Shown piece after piece: positions 33,433 through 44,687 of a stretch of 64,000 nucleotides of DNA. The translations under genes and the position numbers were made by a program. Source of the DNA: Gymnopus androsaceus JB14 (lineage: Eukaryota > Basidiomycota > Agaricomycetes > Agaricales > Omphalotaceae); assembly GCA_009733575.1 (NCBI GenBank), contig ML769458.1:1-64000 (forward strand), in the 5' to 3' direction. Within the stretch, counting starts at the first letter, position 1. Each line of letters opens with the position of its first letter. Under the pieces are notes generated by a model. It saw nothing but the letters and a program-made list of their open reading frames with translations, was not told where the DNA came from and searched no databases.

Positions 33433-34970
33433 TTAAATATAGTAGGAAACAGATGAGTATCTCGAAAATTCATGGTTTTCTGGAGGGGATCTAGGCGGTT
33501 CAGACATGGGTGTATAATCGAGGGGTCCAACCGTGTGGGATCCTTCAATACCCCAAGAAGTCTGCACACTAAGCCAACCACGAAGCTTCCAACTTTCCTC
33601 CTCGTCAAAATTATCATAAACTAAATCGATGAAAAACGCCTCGATAGTAGGTATCCGCTGCGCAATCGAAGATGTATACTGGATGATAGCAGCTTCCATG
33701 TCGATAGGGCTAGGCGTCGCCTGATTTCCAAAATCATGAAGACGATAGGGACCAACCAGGTTGAGCACTTGGAGTGACGAAAAGCAACAGAGTGAACTAA
33801 TGAGTTCTTCCTGGACCCGAGTTAATGAGTGGAAAGTTGAGAATAGAAAGACGTACACCTGGAAAAGAAGTACTGTTCTCTTCGACTTTAATATTTAATG
33901 TCAACACGGAGATTTGGGGGAACATAGAATGCGCGAGGACTAGAAGTCGCGCCGACGACCACCACGCGTAGATCGATAAATGCAGCCCGGTTACACGCCA
34001 TGGGTTGCAAGAAGTTCCTAGGAAAGGAGCTGAACTTGCAATGCTTTGGAATCGGGTAACAGCAAACCCTTCAATGCTCATAGTCTGATCCAGCTCTTCT
34101 CTATAGACCTCATCAACGAATGTCTGGATGAAAGGAACTGTTGGATTGCATTTGAAATTAGCTGGAAGGTAAGAACCGGTAAAGCTGATTTTTTTCAACA
34201 ATGGATGTCCGCGTGTAAGCTCGGAGATCCACGGTAGGGTGGTAGGAGGGATTCTCATCCTCAATTTGAGTTCGGAAAGGCCAGGGAATCTGCAGTTTCC
34301 GAAATTATCATGCGGGTCCGAAGTTCGGTACGTAAGACACCTCACCCGCATTCTGTAGGCAAGGTGCTTTTCGAGATAAGCTATGCAGGTTTCACCGAAG
34401 ATTGTTCTTTCTTCAAGGATTATTTGTGATAGGTCCAAGTTCGATGATTTTAGCGAATTGAGTAAGATTTATGCCGGTAAGTGCCACTCGTGCCGTCGAT
34501 CCTAGGTTAACGGTTACGGCGGGATAATTGCGAATGGCACTGAGAATAGGGATGGCAGGGAAGAGGAAATCCAAATTAATCTGCGACAGATTGGTAAAGC
34601 GGTCGAAAAGATGTAGGACTTCCATTATATTCATTGAGACGGAACCGAAATCCAGTGTCCTACTTAAACAATCAGCGAATACTCTGCTCTGCAGGAATTC
34701 AGCGTACCTAATGGACGCTGAGAATGCATCACTACCGGCAGCACACTGATCTGTTAGCCTTGTCACATCTTTCACTTTGACATATGCAAAGAGAAATGGC
34801 AAGCATAATCGCCTCAATTGGCGAGTAGCCATAGACAGAGGGCGAAGGTTTATGGTCGCATATTTCGAGCGAAGGGTGGGTGATTGGCGTTCGATAAATA
34901 TTGTATCAGATGCTATGAGTTCCACTATGGTATGAAGAAGCTCTTCAGGTAGTGACATGGTAAGAAGCAA
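33433..34970 (-). CDS. F-box-like/LRR-type protein gene B
   Basis: Begins MLLTMSLPEELLHTIVELIAS, an F-box-like helix, at 34970, then RRLCLPFLFAYV and LRR-like strands (LSELKLRMRIPPTTLPWISEL, HPLLKKISF), ending SSVSYYI at 33433. An intron near 33795-33855 (GTGTACG...GTCCAG) joins the C-terminal block with QVLNLVGPYRL and AAIIQYTSSIAQRIPTIEAFFI. Around 34415-34440 the reading moves from one frame (FAKIIELG) to another (DLSQIILEERTIFGET), meaning either a frameshift or an intron I could not place. It is a predicted SCF-type adaptor of unknown substrate. Its start lies only 65 bp from the divergent REX1 start, so they may share a promoter. Confidence 0.6.
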
Positions 34971-35035
34971 GTAATATTAATTGGCGCCCGATCATCCGAA
35001 TCGGGACTTCTCTTTTTCACCGCGACGTCCATTCA
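34971..35035. promoter_or_regulatory. 65-bp divergent intergenic region between F-box-like gene B and REX1
   Basis: Start codons face away from each other across 65 bp, so 5' untranslated regions and promoter elements must overlap or extend into the coding regions. No specific motif is assigned. Confidence 0.4.
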
Positions 35036-37453
35036 ATGAAGCGATCTACGACTTCTTCGTCGTCGTCTCCGACGGCTCCAATAAGCAAGAAGGTCAAGCT
35101 CAGTCCTGATAGTAGTGAAAATGAAGTAACAATACCAACAAACGAACCAGAGGGATGGACCAAAGTCGAAAAGCGCAAGAACAAAAAGGCCAAAAAGGCA
35201 GAACTGAAGCTCGATGTATGTGTATATTGAAGGGGAACTACAAAATCTAATGACCTTCTAGTCGACGCAACCAAAATTCATGTACTCGAATGGCGACATA
35301 TTGCAGAGACAAAGGGCTATTGGCATTGAGGTTGGTATAAACTCGTTCTTTATTCGCTTATTCTAATAATTCTCGTTAGGATATCCGAGATCTGGCTTTG
35401 CATATCATCGCTGATGCACCTCCTCCCAATTGGCTTCGTCTAGAGGTATGAAATTGCATTCTAGTCTCACAATTTTACTAATAATTACTGCCAGAATACG
35501 AATCTCATACCTAAAGTTGTCGTGATCCTGGTCCCAGGGCTGACGCCAGACGTTCTCGGTATTCCGCCGCCACCAACAAGCGCGCTAAAGAATCCAAATT
35601 TGCCAATATCCATTCCTCTTCCTCCCCGTTCCGATCCTTCAAACCCAAATCCCCCCACAATCGTACCGTTTATTGCGTCGACGTTCAGCCATGCTTGCCC
35701 AACGCGCGCACCCGGTGATCAGACCAGAATGCATAGCGTTCTCAGTACATTTTTTAGTCTTCCAATTAGCGGTGCAGAGAAAAAGAGGCGAATGGAGGCT
35801 AGGGAAAAGGAGAAAATTTGTTCGTTCATCTTATATTTTCTTTAGAACTCGCTGACCAGATATACCACCTCGTCTTCAGCAGAACCTGGATCATCAGACC
35901 CTTCAGACTATGTTCTCTCAGTTGAGCAGATGATCGAAAATGACTACCCAATACCGTCTTACCTGGCCGATATTGACAACGAAAGACCCCCTGACTGGGT
36001 TGAGACGCCCGCCGAACCCAAGTCCATCGAGCAAGAAGGAAAACCGAAACCTCGGAGGAAGGTCTATGGGATTGATTGTGAAATGGTGAGTTTTTCTTTG
36101 TTTGGTCTGTAATATCGCTAATCTGCTTGGTTCTAGTGTATGACCGAGGACGGAAAAGAGCTCACGAGGGTCTGCATGATCGATTACGATACTCAAGGTG
36201 TCGTGTATGACCGCCTAGTGAAGCCAAGTAAACCCGTAATTGACTATCTTACACGGTGAGCATTCAGTATTTTCTTCTCGTATCTCGTCTCATGGCTTAT
36301 ACTATTTTCCAGATGGTCAGGTATCACAGCGGAAGCGCTTGCTACCGCCACGACTACCTTTACCGAAGCTCAAACAGACGTTCTCCGCTTACTTAGTCCC
36401 GTACTACCAGCTCCGCCAAAACCCAACCCATTCTCTACGAAGAAAGCTTCTCCCTCCTCTGAGACCCAAATGACCCCCCTCACCCCAATTCTCATTGGAC
36501 ACTCGCTCGAATCCGACCTCAAATCCTTAAAAATCGCACATCCTCTCTGCGTAGATACCGCCTTAATCTACTCTCACCCCCGTGGACGTCCACTCAAACC
36601 CGGCCTAGCCTGGTTGACGAAAAAATGGTGCGGGCGGGAGATCCAAGTTCGTGGAGAGGGTGGGCACGACCCAGAAGAAGATGCGCGCGCAGCGATGGAC
36701 CTCGTGCGGAAAAAAGTCAAGGGTGGGCGGGACTTTGGGGAGTTCAAGGCGGATATGGAAGGATTGTTTGAAAGGATGGGGAGGGCCGGGAAGAGATCAT
36801 CTTCCGGTACGGTTAACGCAGGTACTGGTGGTGAAAAGATACGAACTGCTGTGGTTGATCATGGAAATCCGGGAACGATGCATGGGAGCAAGGCGAATAC
36901 GAGTTTGGGCTGCAAGGACGACAGCGAGGTCGTAAAGAATTTTCTTGATGTAGTGGAATCGCATGACTTTGTGTTTGCGAGGTTGATGGGACTGGCGGGT
37001 GTTAAGGGATGTGAGTGCTGTTTTTTTCTTCGCGCTCCTCGCTATCTTGGGTTTTCTAATCATTCTTTTTGTTTAGGGATTGTTCCCCGCGCTAACCCGT
37101 CAGACTCAACAACAACGCCTCTTCCCGCCTCTTCTGCTCCAGTACCTCGTCCCTCGTCACCCACTCCAGAAACCCTATCCTCCGCACTACTTACAACCTC
37201 CAACCATCTTCAAACCATCCACTCCTCCCTCCCTCCCCGAACTGCCCTCCTTATCTTCACAGGCCACTCTGATCCACGACGAATGGCGGATCTGAATAAG
37301 AGGAAGACGGCGTTTGAGCAGGCTATCAGGAGGGGTGCACCTACTGATCAGTTGGCGGAGAGTGAGCGGTGGTCGGCTGCGGATATGAGGGAGCTGGAGG
37401 AGGCGGTGGAAATAGCGAAGAGGGGTTTATTGTTTTTGGGAGTGAAGGCGTAG
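35036..37453 (+). CDS. RNA exonuclease REX1/RNH70 family (DEDDh 3'-5' exonuclease)
   Basis: Multi-exon gene. Clear exons: 35036-35215 (basic NLS-like MKRSTTSSSS...KKVKLSP and KNKKAKKAELKLD), 35262-35330, 35380-35445, 35495 to about 35818, about 35845-36084, then 36137-36254, about 36313-37011 and 37078-37453. The nuclease domain has YGIDCEM (first Asp and Glu), ILIGHSLESDLKSL (second Asp) and GHDPEEDARAAMDL (His and last Asp), the DEDDh set. Before it, MIENDYPIPSYLADI is a REX1 signature. The family trims 3' ends of 5S and 5.8S rRNA and tRNA precursors in the nucleus. The C-terminal block ending GLLFLGVKA is common in basidiomycete versions. The junction near 35819-35844 did not resolve to a standard GT donor in phase, so check it. 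Otherwise intact. Confidence 0.88.
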
Positions 37454-37831
37454 GAGATCTAGAGGAGCGAAGAAGAGAGAGTATTACTTGTCAGACTTAG
37501 GCATGAATGCTCAGAGTTTGGTGTGGGTGCTTGGATACTTTATTTCGGAGGTGTTTATCTTCAATACACCGAGACATGGTTCCGGGGGACTACTTTCTGG
37601 TGCTTGGTGTATCGATGGCACCGAACTACCTGACCAACGCCTAGCGCTGTGCTCAGTGGTTATTTCAACCGCCGTGGTTCTAGTATCTGTATGATTCATC
37701 GAATTCATCAAAACCTAGCCTATGCATATACCAACAGAGTCATGTACAGTGCAAAAGTAAGGAATGAGGTTTTCACTCTTCACCGACCTCTTAGAGGGGA
37801 TTGGTCACCAAGCTAACAGCAATATACATAA
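37454..37831. other. 3' flank of REX1, partly duplicated at 49085-49190
   Basis: No gene seen. Words such as TAGCGCT, GTTCAGTGGTT-like sequence, GTATCTGTATGATTCATCGAA and AAAACCTAGCC recur in the same order near 49090-49160, marking this as part of a duplicated segment. Confidence 0.5.
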
Positions 37832-39684
37832 TTATAACATAAATGGTGAGTGAACAATGCACCTAGGAGGCTCATCCCTCCTGCGAGACCATTTTAACTC
37901 TGGCGGGAGCTTGCTGTTCTGTGCGACAACCTGTAGCTCTTCCCTGATTATGCGAGTCACTTCCTCCCATGCAAAAGCTCTAAATTTCCCCGAAACATGA
38001 GTGAGTGAAGGAAAGATGCGATCCAGGCGTACAGCGACACCATTGAGATCTATTAAATCTCCAGGCAACGTGCACTTGAAAATATGCAGTGGGTGTGCGA
38101 AAAATGTCAGATCTGGAAGAATATCAGGAAGCGGTGAATGAACTTGGACAGGGACAGCCAAATATTCCAATTTTCGGCAGTTTTGGGCAAAGTGAGAGAG
38201 AGAGTTGATAGTGGGTATGTCACGGTGTGGCCAGCCCGTGACGGTCGTGATGACCAGTCTCTTCAGGTTAGGGCCAGGCCAACGTGAAACTCTCAATCCG
38301 TTCATCCGACAAACACATAGGAAATGTATACTCAAAAACTTGCATCTCGTGCAATGGGAGGAAAGATGTGAACACCGCCCACAGGTCATCGTCACTAGCA
38401 AGTAGGATTGTCGTCCCGCAAGATAACTCTATGCAACACCTCGTAAGCAAGCTGAAAGTTGAGATCTTCAGTGCGAGGCGGTTGAAAGAAAAAAGCAATG
38501 CAGGCAAGTCGAAGAAATCGGGGTCCGTCAATGTAGTCACCTCCAATGATCGGAGCACCATGGATGGGATTTTCGACAGAAATGTATGGGCTTCATCGAT
38601 TGAAGCACCAATTGAAAAGTGTTTCAAAGATGCAAATCCACTTTTCCGAATTCCATTATAATTTAGGTGGGTCGTAGAGGGAACTCTGAGAGAGAGATCC
38701 GACAGCTTGGGCAAATTCGAGATGGTGGCGATGAAATCCTCATCATAATGATTAAGAGTGTGATAGATCCGCAAAATTCGAAGTCCTTCCAAGGTGCGCA
38801 GCGTCGAAGAGAAGGACGACAAGGGGAGTGTCCAGTATCTGCCAGATACTATAAACTCACGAGAAGGGTCCATCTGTGACAGAATAATCTCTTCCAATGT
38901 GGGGACCTTCCGGGCTACGCTGGACAACGACGGTCCCAAGTCCGGCGCATCCTCGCCATAACAGCTCGGAAATTCCACGGAAAGCAGAGAGTCTGATAGG
39001 AAGAAGGGAAGGCTTCCAGAGGATATAAGCAGTTGTGATGCACAGAGTTTACGAAGGTTAGGGAAGATACATTGTGGAGCTTCCCCAATTCTGGCGTATA
39101 TTGAGGCGCCGACGTGGTCTGGCCGATCCAACGACAAGACTCGAACACGAGATGTGTAGTAGAGCATCCTGTTCCAACGTATCCGGCCTTTCACTATAAC
39201 CTGCAGTTCAGTCAGTTAGACGGAGCGCGGAGTACTATTGGCAAGAACCTTTTGATTGTCTCCCCTGGGTTTACTAAGAAGATTTCTCATACTCTCCAAT
39301 ACCTGAATGGACGTCAGTTACTGGCACGCCGTCGAGAGAATCAACAACCCTTGCTCTTTTTCCCAGGTCTTTCGTCCTCTGTAGAAAGTAACGAAGAGCG
39401 TCCATGCTGTGAATCTCTTTCCAGAGAACGTCAAGAGCTGGTTCCAGGCAAATCTTGTTGGTGAGACCGAGCGACAACAAGGTTATCCGCGCGGTTCTAG
39501 CATCATATAATGCGCGGTCGTGTCGTTCGACTTTAGCTGGGTCAAGTTCTCTGCTAATAAGGTAGATGATATCGGCGTTCACAAGCATAGGATTTGAGAA
39601 CAGAGGAGGGTCTAGACTCGAGCCAGTAGCTTCGGTATTGACACCTTGATGACAGTCGATCAAAGGCGCCCTGTCGAGAAACAC
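37832..39684 (-). pseudogene. F-box/LRR-like gene C (second family), frameshifted
   Basis: The N-terminal block (from about MLVNADIIYLISRELDP) contains TARITLLSLGLTNKICLEPALDVLW. After an intron-like gap at 39201-39302 comes GRIRWNRMLYYTSRVRVLSL, then LRR-like text (FPNLRKLCASQLLISSGSLPFFLSD, LSDLSLRVPSTTHLNYNGI) down to LCLSDERIESFTLAWP at 38268. There an extra C in GGCCCTAACC (copy D has GGCCTAACC) shifts the frame; the remainder, NLKRLVITTVTGW...EEVTRIIREELQVV, is read in another frame to 37832. Copies D and E are 80-90% alike by eye. Function presumed to be F-box-type adaptor; I see no strongly conserved F-box, so this is inference. Confidence 0.65.
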
Positions 39685-40156
39685 ATCACGTCTCTGCAGC
39701 AGGGAGTGAGTGAGTTGGTCCGCGATAAGCTAGCAGAGCGCGCTTATCAGAGGATAAGCTAAGCACGGCTTGAGAGTCGGCAGCGCGCCGTCAAGCGCTT
39801 TCAACCTTTTGGAGTCGACTCTCATAGCCGTTCCTATATCCGTCTTTTTGAGCCTCCCACCCAACCATCCCCGGCTCTTTTCTTAATTTTTGGGAACTAG
39901 ATTTCAAAATATCTAGAAACTAATATTCTATATAATTCCAGTACCAGCGTCTTCCGACGTTCCGGCTTTGACCGCGCGTTTGTTAAAAATAAATTTGCCC
40001 ACCCGCGCGGGCCAAGCCCCAGCCAAACCCTTTAGTCTAAGATAGATGGATACTGGTATTCACCTGTACCATCTCTTCACATACTTATACGTAGCTCTCA
40101 TAAGAGTGCCCCTAGCTTATTGTCCAACCCCCCCACGGCGGGCCCCATGTGACATT
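39685..40156. other. Intergenic, short inverted words
   Basis: Contains GATAAGCTAGCAGAGCGCGCTTATC and related inverted pieces near 39723-39750; nothing else recognised. Confidence 0.4.
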
Positions 40157-41332
40157 CATCAGCAAAACCTGGGTGTGCTGCACAGAACTGGACAGTTCTG
40201 TGCAGCACTCATAGCAGCCATAGCAAGGTACCCATCTGTCCAGAACTATGGATTGCTATGGACTGCTATGGGTTGCTATGGAATGCACCGGTTTCGAGGC
40301 ATTTGATCGTGGAATGGCTCTATTCAATAAAAGATGCTCGAGTAGCAAGAAAGGCAGCCCCGTAGGGCCCCGCGTGTATTGGGATGCGCCGAGAAAGGGA
40401 GTACAAATATACCAAGCTAGGTAATGTAATATATGTCTATATGTATATGTATCTATATGAGCAGGGTGGGAGAGAAAGGGTGGGAAGTGCAAATAAGCTG
40501 GCAAGACAGAAGCAAAAGCAAGTAGGTAAGTAAAGGTACGGACAGATATTACTTGAGGGAACGTACCTGGCAAGACAGAGGGAAAAGCAAGCTGACTACC
40601 CCTGTCTTGCCAGGCTATCATAAATACTGTTCCCACCGATCTAGGAGGAATGTCAGTGCTCATGTCTTGGCTGAGACGGAAGAGTAAAACTAACCTGATA
40701 CAATGCTACCGCTTTTGAACTCTATGAGGCGGGTATAGTTGCTCATCCCACTTGGACCTTTAGGTGGGGATGACAGGTTAGCGTGCCGCTACTGCTGCTG
40801 CAGTGTGAAAGCTGGGACTTACGGATGATTAGACTCCAGTAATCAAGGATTAAATTCGATTAATCTTTTGAATTGCTTCATTGCACTTAGCAAGACGAAA
40901 AATGGATGAAAATAATCATCATATTATATTGCTGTAGTCATAGTAGGAAGAGCGAAACTAGTAGAACTACTAATATAACTACATATCTGTAATAAACTAG
41001 TATACTATATCATAGGTGGTAACGAGACATTGCTTGAATGCAACTACATACCATAGTCCGAACCAAAGTGGCTCAGGATTGACTTGGGGGGAAAGAAACA
41101 GAGCTCGTCGAAGTCCCAGTTATGACAATGCATTATATAGTGTTGGCGGGAGAAACTGACAGCTGGCAGCGACACTGATGCCGAAATGGGTTGACAGCTT
41201 TGTGATCCTGTAGAAACTCATAGCAAGCCATAGGAACCCATAGCAGTTCATAGTTCTGTGCAGGAATATGGCTGCTATAACCCGCTATGGCTTGCTATGG
41301 CTCCTATGACCATCTCCCAGGTTTTGCTGATG
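40157..41332. mobile_element. 1.18-kb TIR element with CATAGC/GCTATGG core
   Basis: Ends CATCAGCAAAACCTGGG and CCCAGGTTTTGCTGATG. Just inside each end, CATAGCAGCCATAGC, GCTATGG and CAGTTCTGTGCAG words repeat in both orientations (40175-40290 and 41210-41312). The 0.9-kb middle is unique, without a recognised gene. No clear target duplication: flanks are GTGACATT and TTTTCATC. Confidence 0.75.
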
Positions 41333-41478
41333 TTTTCATCTTAATAAGGAAAGACACTGTCATACGTGTATCTTATTTCCCTTAAGAAATTTTAGATGTG
41401 ACCTCTTATGATATTCGCTTGGGTGTGTAGCTTTGCCCACACTTTTGTAATTCATTTTCTTGTGTTCCTGAATATTTC

Positions 41479-41649
41479 ATCAGCAAAACCTGTATTTTCG
41501 CTGGAGAAAACCCATTCATTTGGGACATCTCTGGAGCAAGGTACCCTATTCCAGAGACCTCTGGAGATCTCTGGAGAAAATTGACAGTTTTTTTGACAGC
41601 GCTCCAGAGATCTCTGGAGACCTCCAGCAAAAATACAGGTTTTGCTGAT
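41479..41649. mobile_element. 171-bp TIR element with CTCTGGAGATCTCTGGAG core
   Basis: Ends ATCAGCAAAACCTGTATTTT and AAAATACAGGTTTTGCTGAT. The core repeats CTCTGGAG, CCAGAGATCTCTGG and TTTCGCTGGAG. It shares the outer ATCAGCAAAACCTG with the 40157-41332 element but not the core. No clear target duplication. Confidence 0.75.
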
Positions 41650-42058
41650 TTTGATGGCTGTATGCAACTCTCTCCGCTCTGAATGTTTCTTTTATTGTAC
41701 TCATTTGTCTCAAGTAAACCTTCTACAACTTGAAAGTATCTGGTACTGACGAATAGAAGGTAAAGATGTTGTGAAATAATCGCAAAAGCTGCCCGATTAC
41801 AAAAACTGGCTTTATCGAGCATTTTATCCTGTGTACCATAGTATCTCCGTGATCTAATAGGTCACAGTACTCCGGAGTTCCTCCATATACTCATCGAAAG
41901 ACCCATATTTGGCCTTAAAGCGAGATCCAAGATAAGCTGTCGCCCTCGAGTTCGCTCTGCAACAGATGGTCGTCAATGTGAAATGAATTTGCAAGATGAG
42001 CACATACTGCAAGCTTTCTCCTACACCTAAAGCGGCCAAGAACTCTTCGTCTGCTGGT
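41650..42058. other. 3' flank of the 42-kb gene
   Basis: On the minus strand 42072-41854 a frame reads THYEPADEEFLAALGV, which overlaps the end of the gene to its right and could be a further exon. Otherwise nothing recognised. Confidence 0.35.
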
Positions 42059-42960
42059 TCATAATGGGTCAACTACACATTCGTGCTTAACCTCACCATC
42101 TGTGAGGAGTCGAACTGCTCTAACGAGACCAGACAAAGCTCCACTCGAATATAGCATTGCCATCACATGTGTCTCCAGTGCTTGTTCTGTATCATCCACC
42201 ACCCAACTGGGCACTGTATGCATTTGGCCATCATAGGGATTGGTATATGTCCTGCGGCCGCTAATGATCTCTATAGACAAAGTGTCTATGTTCCATGTGC
42301 TGCTACTTCCTCCGCTCAAACTCGGCTGAGCTCTGTGCAGGCTCAATGGTCCATGCAGCAGAAAGTTTGCAACCAGGCTTAACAGATATCGCGGGAGCGC
42401 AGCAGGGCGGTCATCAGATTGAATGTTCCACCAGTCAAAGCTCGTCTCGGACTGAATCCTAAAAGAGATGTGCAGGTTCTTGCACGTTGGCCCGGTGGAG
42501 AAGGGGGGGGGCCTAAGGGAATTTGCAGTCGAGTCATTGGCTGAACTTTTGGAATATAACAAGTGCTAGGAAGCATCGTCCATTCCGTCCATATCCAAGT
42601 CACCTCCTTGGGATACTTAACCTTCCGACCGTCATGTTCATCCGCTGATGATTTCTTGAAAGCGATAAGATCAAGCTCAAAAGAGATACCATCGTGTCTT
42701 TCAATGGACTCAAGCATCTCAGTATAAACCTGTCGACAAGAATACATAAGGCCAAAGCAGGTGCCTCGATTAGGCGGGGGCTGCCACTCCACCAGGAGCC
42801 GGTGTTTCTCTGCCAGGTTCAAGTTTGTGAGATGATGTGGAGGGATAGACTCGGGAGGTGTTCCAATAACAGTGGTGGAATTCCAAGCATCATGGTAGAT
42901 CATGTCTCTAAGCTCGCGTGCAAGCTGAAGAAACGCAGAAGGAATCCTGACGGTGGCCAT
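42059..42960 (-). pseudogene. 2EXR/DUF7730-like protein, frameshifted at a G8-type run (or assembly error)
   Basis: Starts MATVRIPSAFLQLARELRDMIYHDAW at 42960; LARELRDMIY is the usual opening of fungal 2EXR/DUF7730-like proteins (F-box-like, function unknown). The frame continues through LMYSCRQVYTEMLESIE and EVTWIWTEWTML to about 42510, where a homopolymer of G (42499-42507 on the plus strand) precedes a change of frame. The next frame reads GPTCKNLHISFRIQSETSFDWWNIQ...WNIDTLSIEIISGRRTYTNPYDGQMHTVPSWVV and ends at 42059. Both halves look like real protein and one base added or removed in the run would join them. This is either a true disruption or a sequencing error at the homopolymer. Confidence 0.6.
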
Positions 42961-43195
42961 TGGAGGGCTTGAAGCTTAGGAAGGCCACGGCGGTGAATTG
43001 TTATCCACACACACTGCCATTTATATAATCAAGAGTTGTATTACTCATTGTCACGGTATCGAAGAGTCAATCGGAGTAATACATTCAATGAAGCGCGGGC
43101 CTGGGTGATCCAAAGAGTCAAGACATTGGCCATTGGCAAACCGTCACATTGGGGATAGTGATCAGAATGTCGGGTTCCTGGCATCTAACCGTCGA
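42961..43195. other. Intergenic
   Basis: 5' flank of the preceding gene; no feature recognised. Confidence 0.3.
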
Positions 43196-43199
43196 ATAT

Positions 43200-43700
43200 C
43201 GTGCTCTGCCCCGTTATGAGCGGTCGCGAACAGCATGTAGCTCTTCCCGGATCACTTCCTCCCGCTGTCCAGGACGTCCAAAATCCCCCAAAGCATAAAA
43301 AAGTGAAGGGAAGACTCGATCAAGGTTCACTTCAACACTAGCATCTCCTGCAAAGTTACTGGGTAGAGTGCTCAGTGCAGTGTGCACTTGAACGGATGTG
43401 CAAAGAATGTTCGAGTTGGAAGTTCAGAGAATTAACCAAGAGGAGTAGCCAAATACTCTAACTTTGTACAGCAAAGTGAGGAGTTAATAGTAGCTTCAAG
43501 AGGATCTATGTTCCAGCCATTACCGCAACTTGGGCCAAGTCAGTGCTATCCTCTCCGCCCGTTCATTCGACAAGTATACAGGAAATGTATACTCAAAAAT
43601 GTGGATGTCGGGCAATCGAAGGAAAGCCTTAAATACAGACCACAAGTCAGTATCACTGGTACATGTTTCTTCCGTGTGGATACTCCCAAGACTCTGCAAC
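43200..43700 (-). pseudogene. Fragment of the second F-box/LRR-like family
   Basis: Minus-strand sequence parallels the C-terminal third of copies C and D, for example the DNA for a segment like FLSIHFLYTCRMNGRRG near 43560 against FLSIHFLCVCRMNGLRV in C, the pieces for LSSNFAGDASVEV... near 43350, and EEVIREELHAV near 43240. Many small indels; no continuous frame. Confidence 0.6.
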
Positions 43701-44687
43701 CGTATAGAACTGTAGATATATAATTAACTTCTATATACTGCACATACGTATTGCTCAACAAATCAATCCCAAATTTGGTGTAGTTCCTTCAATAAAATCA
43801 TCCGTTGTGTTGTGTAAGTACTTAGTATACAAGGTGAACTGTTCGTCGCGATCAAGCCTGCCCTCAACTACTTTATTGTTTGAGGTGGAGGAAGTTGGTT
43901 TTGTTTTGGTGTATGCTATACTTTAGCATATCTTCAATCCGCTATTGAATCCAATACCAGTACCTAATCATGCAGCCCCACTGGAACCAATCCCGCTCCA
44001 AAGAGTGATTTCTAATTTCAGTCTTGCGGTAGAAAGATGGTCAGCCGTCCAATTAGATTTTGGACATTGTTTCAATGCTTGAAGGAACAAAATAGGCCAC
44101 GAGCCCGAGTCAGCCCAAGGATTAGGTTGAGCACAGAACGAAAACCCTCCGAATAACCCGTATGTAAATTCGTGTTTCTATATTTCTATTACCAACTATA
44201 TCTCTCGCGTACAACGCGCATAAAACCATGTAGGTAGAACAATGTAGCTTCCTACAAGACAAAAGATATACTGTATAATGTGCCTACCGGGGCTGGAGCA
44301 ATGACATACGCTGCAGGTATGACTAGATAGTAGTGAGATATAAGGAGAAGATGAGGAACAATGAACTCCGAGCAAGCTGAATCTGATCTAGTCAGTCAGT
44401 TGTTACTATGTGTTGTGGTTAGAATAGGGATAATGAGGAGAAGGACAGAGAATCAAGGATTGAGAGCAGAATCTAGAGGATATATGGAAGAGGGGATGGA
44501 GGAAGAGGAGAGCGGGAAAGAGGAGGAGGAAAGGTAAAGAAGAAGAGGGCGGAGAGGCGGTCATAGAAATACATCACATCGGCTCATCATGCAAGACGAG
44601 TTCTAAAGAATATGCGAAAGTGACAAAGCAGGTAGCAAAGAGCAAATGAATGAACTCAAACGATGAGGCCAGAAAGTCCGAAGGCTC
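43701..44687. other. Gene-free stretch, 3' of the secreted protein gene
   Basis: No coding region supported; 44400-44560 is purine-rich (GAGGAAGAGG runs). It probably includes the 3' untranslated region of the minus-strand gene. Confidence 0.4.

Noticed and set aside
40157..41332. Helitron
   Set aside because: The element has matching inverted ends at both sides and no 3' hairpin followed by CTRR next to an AT insertion site.
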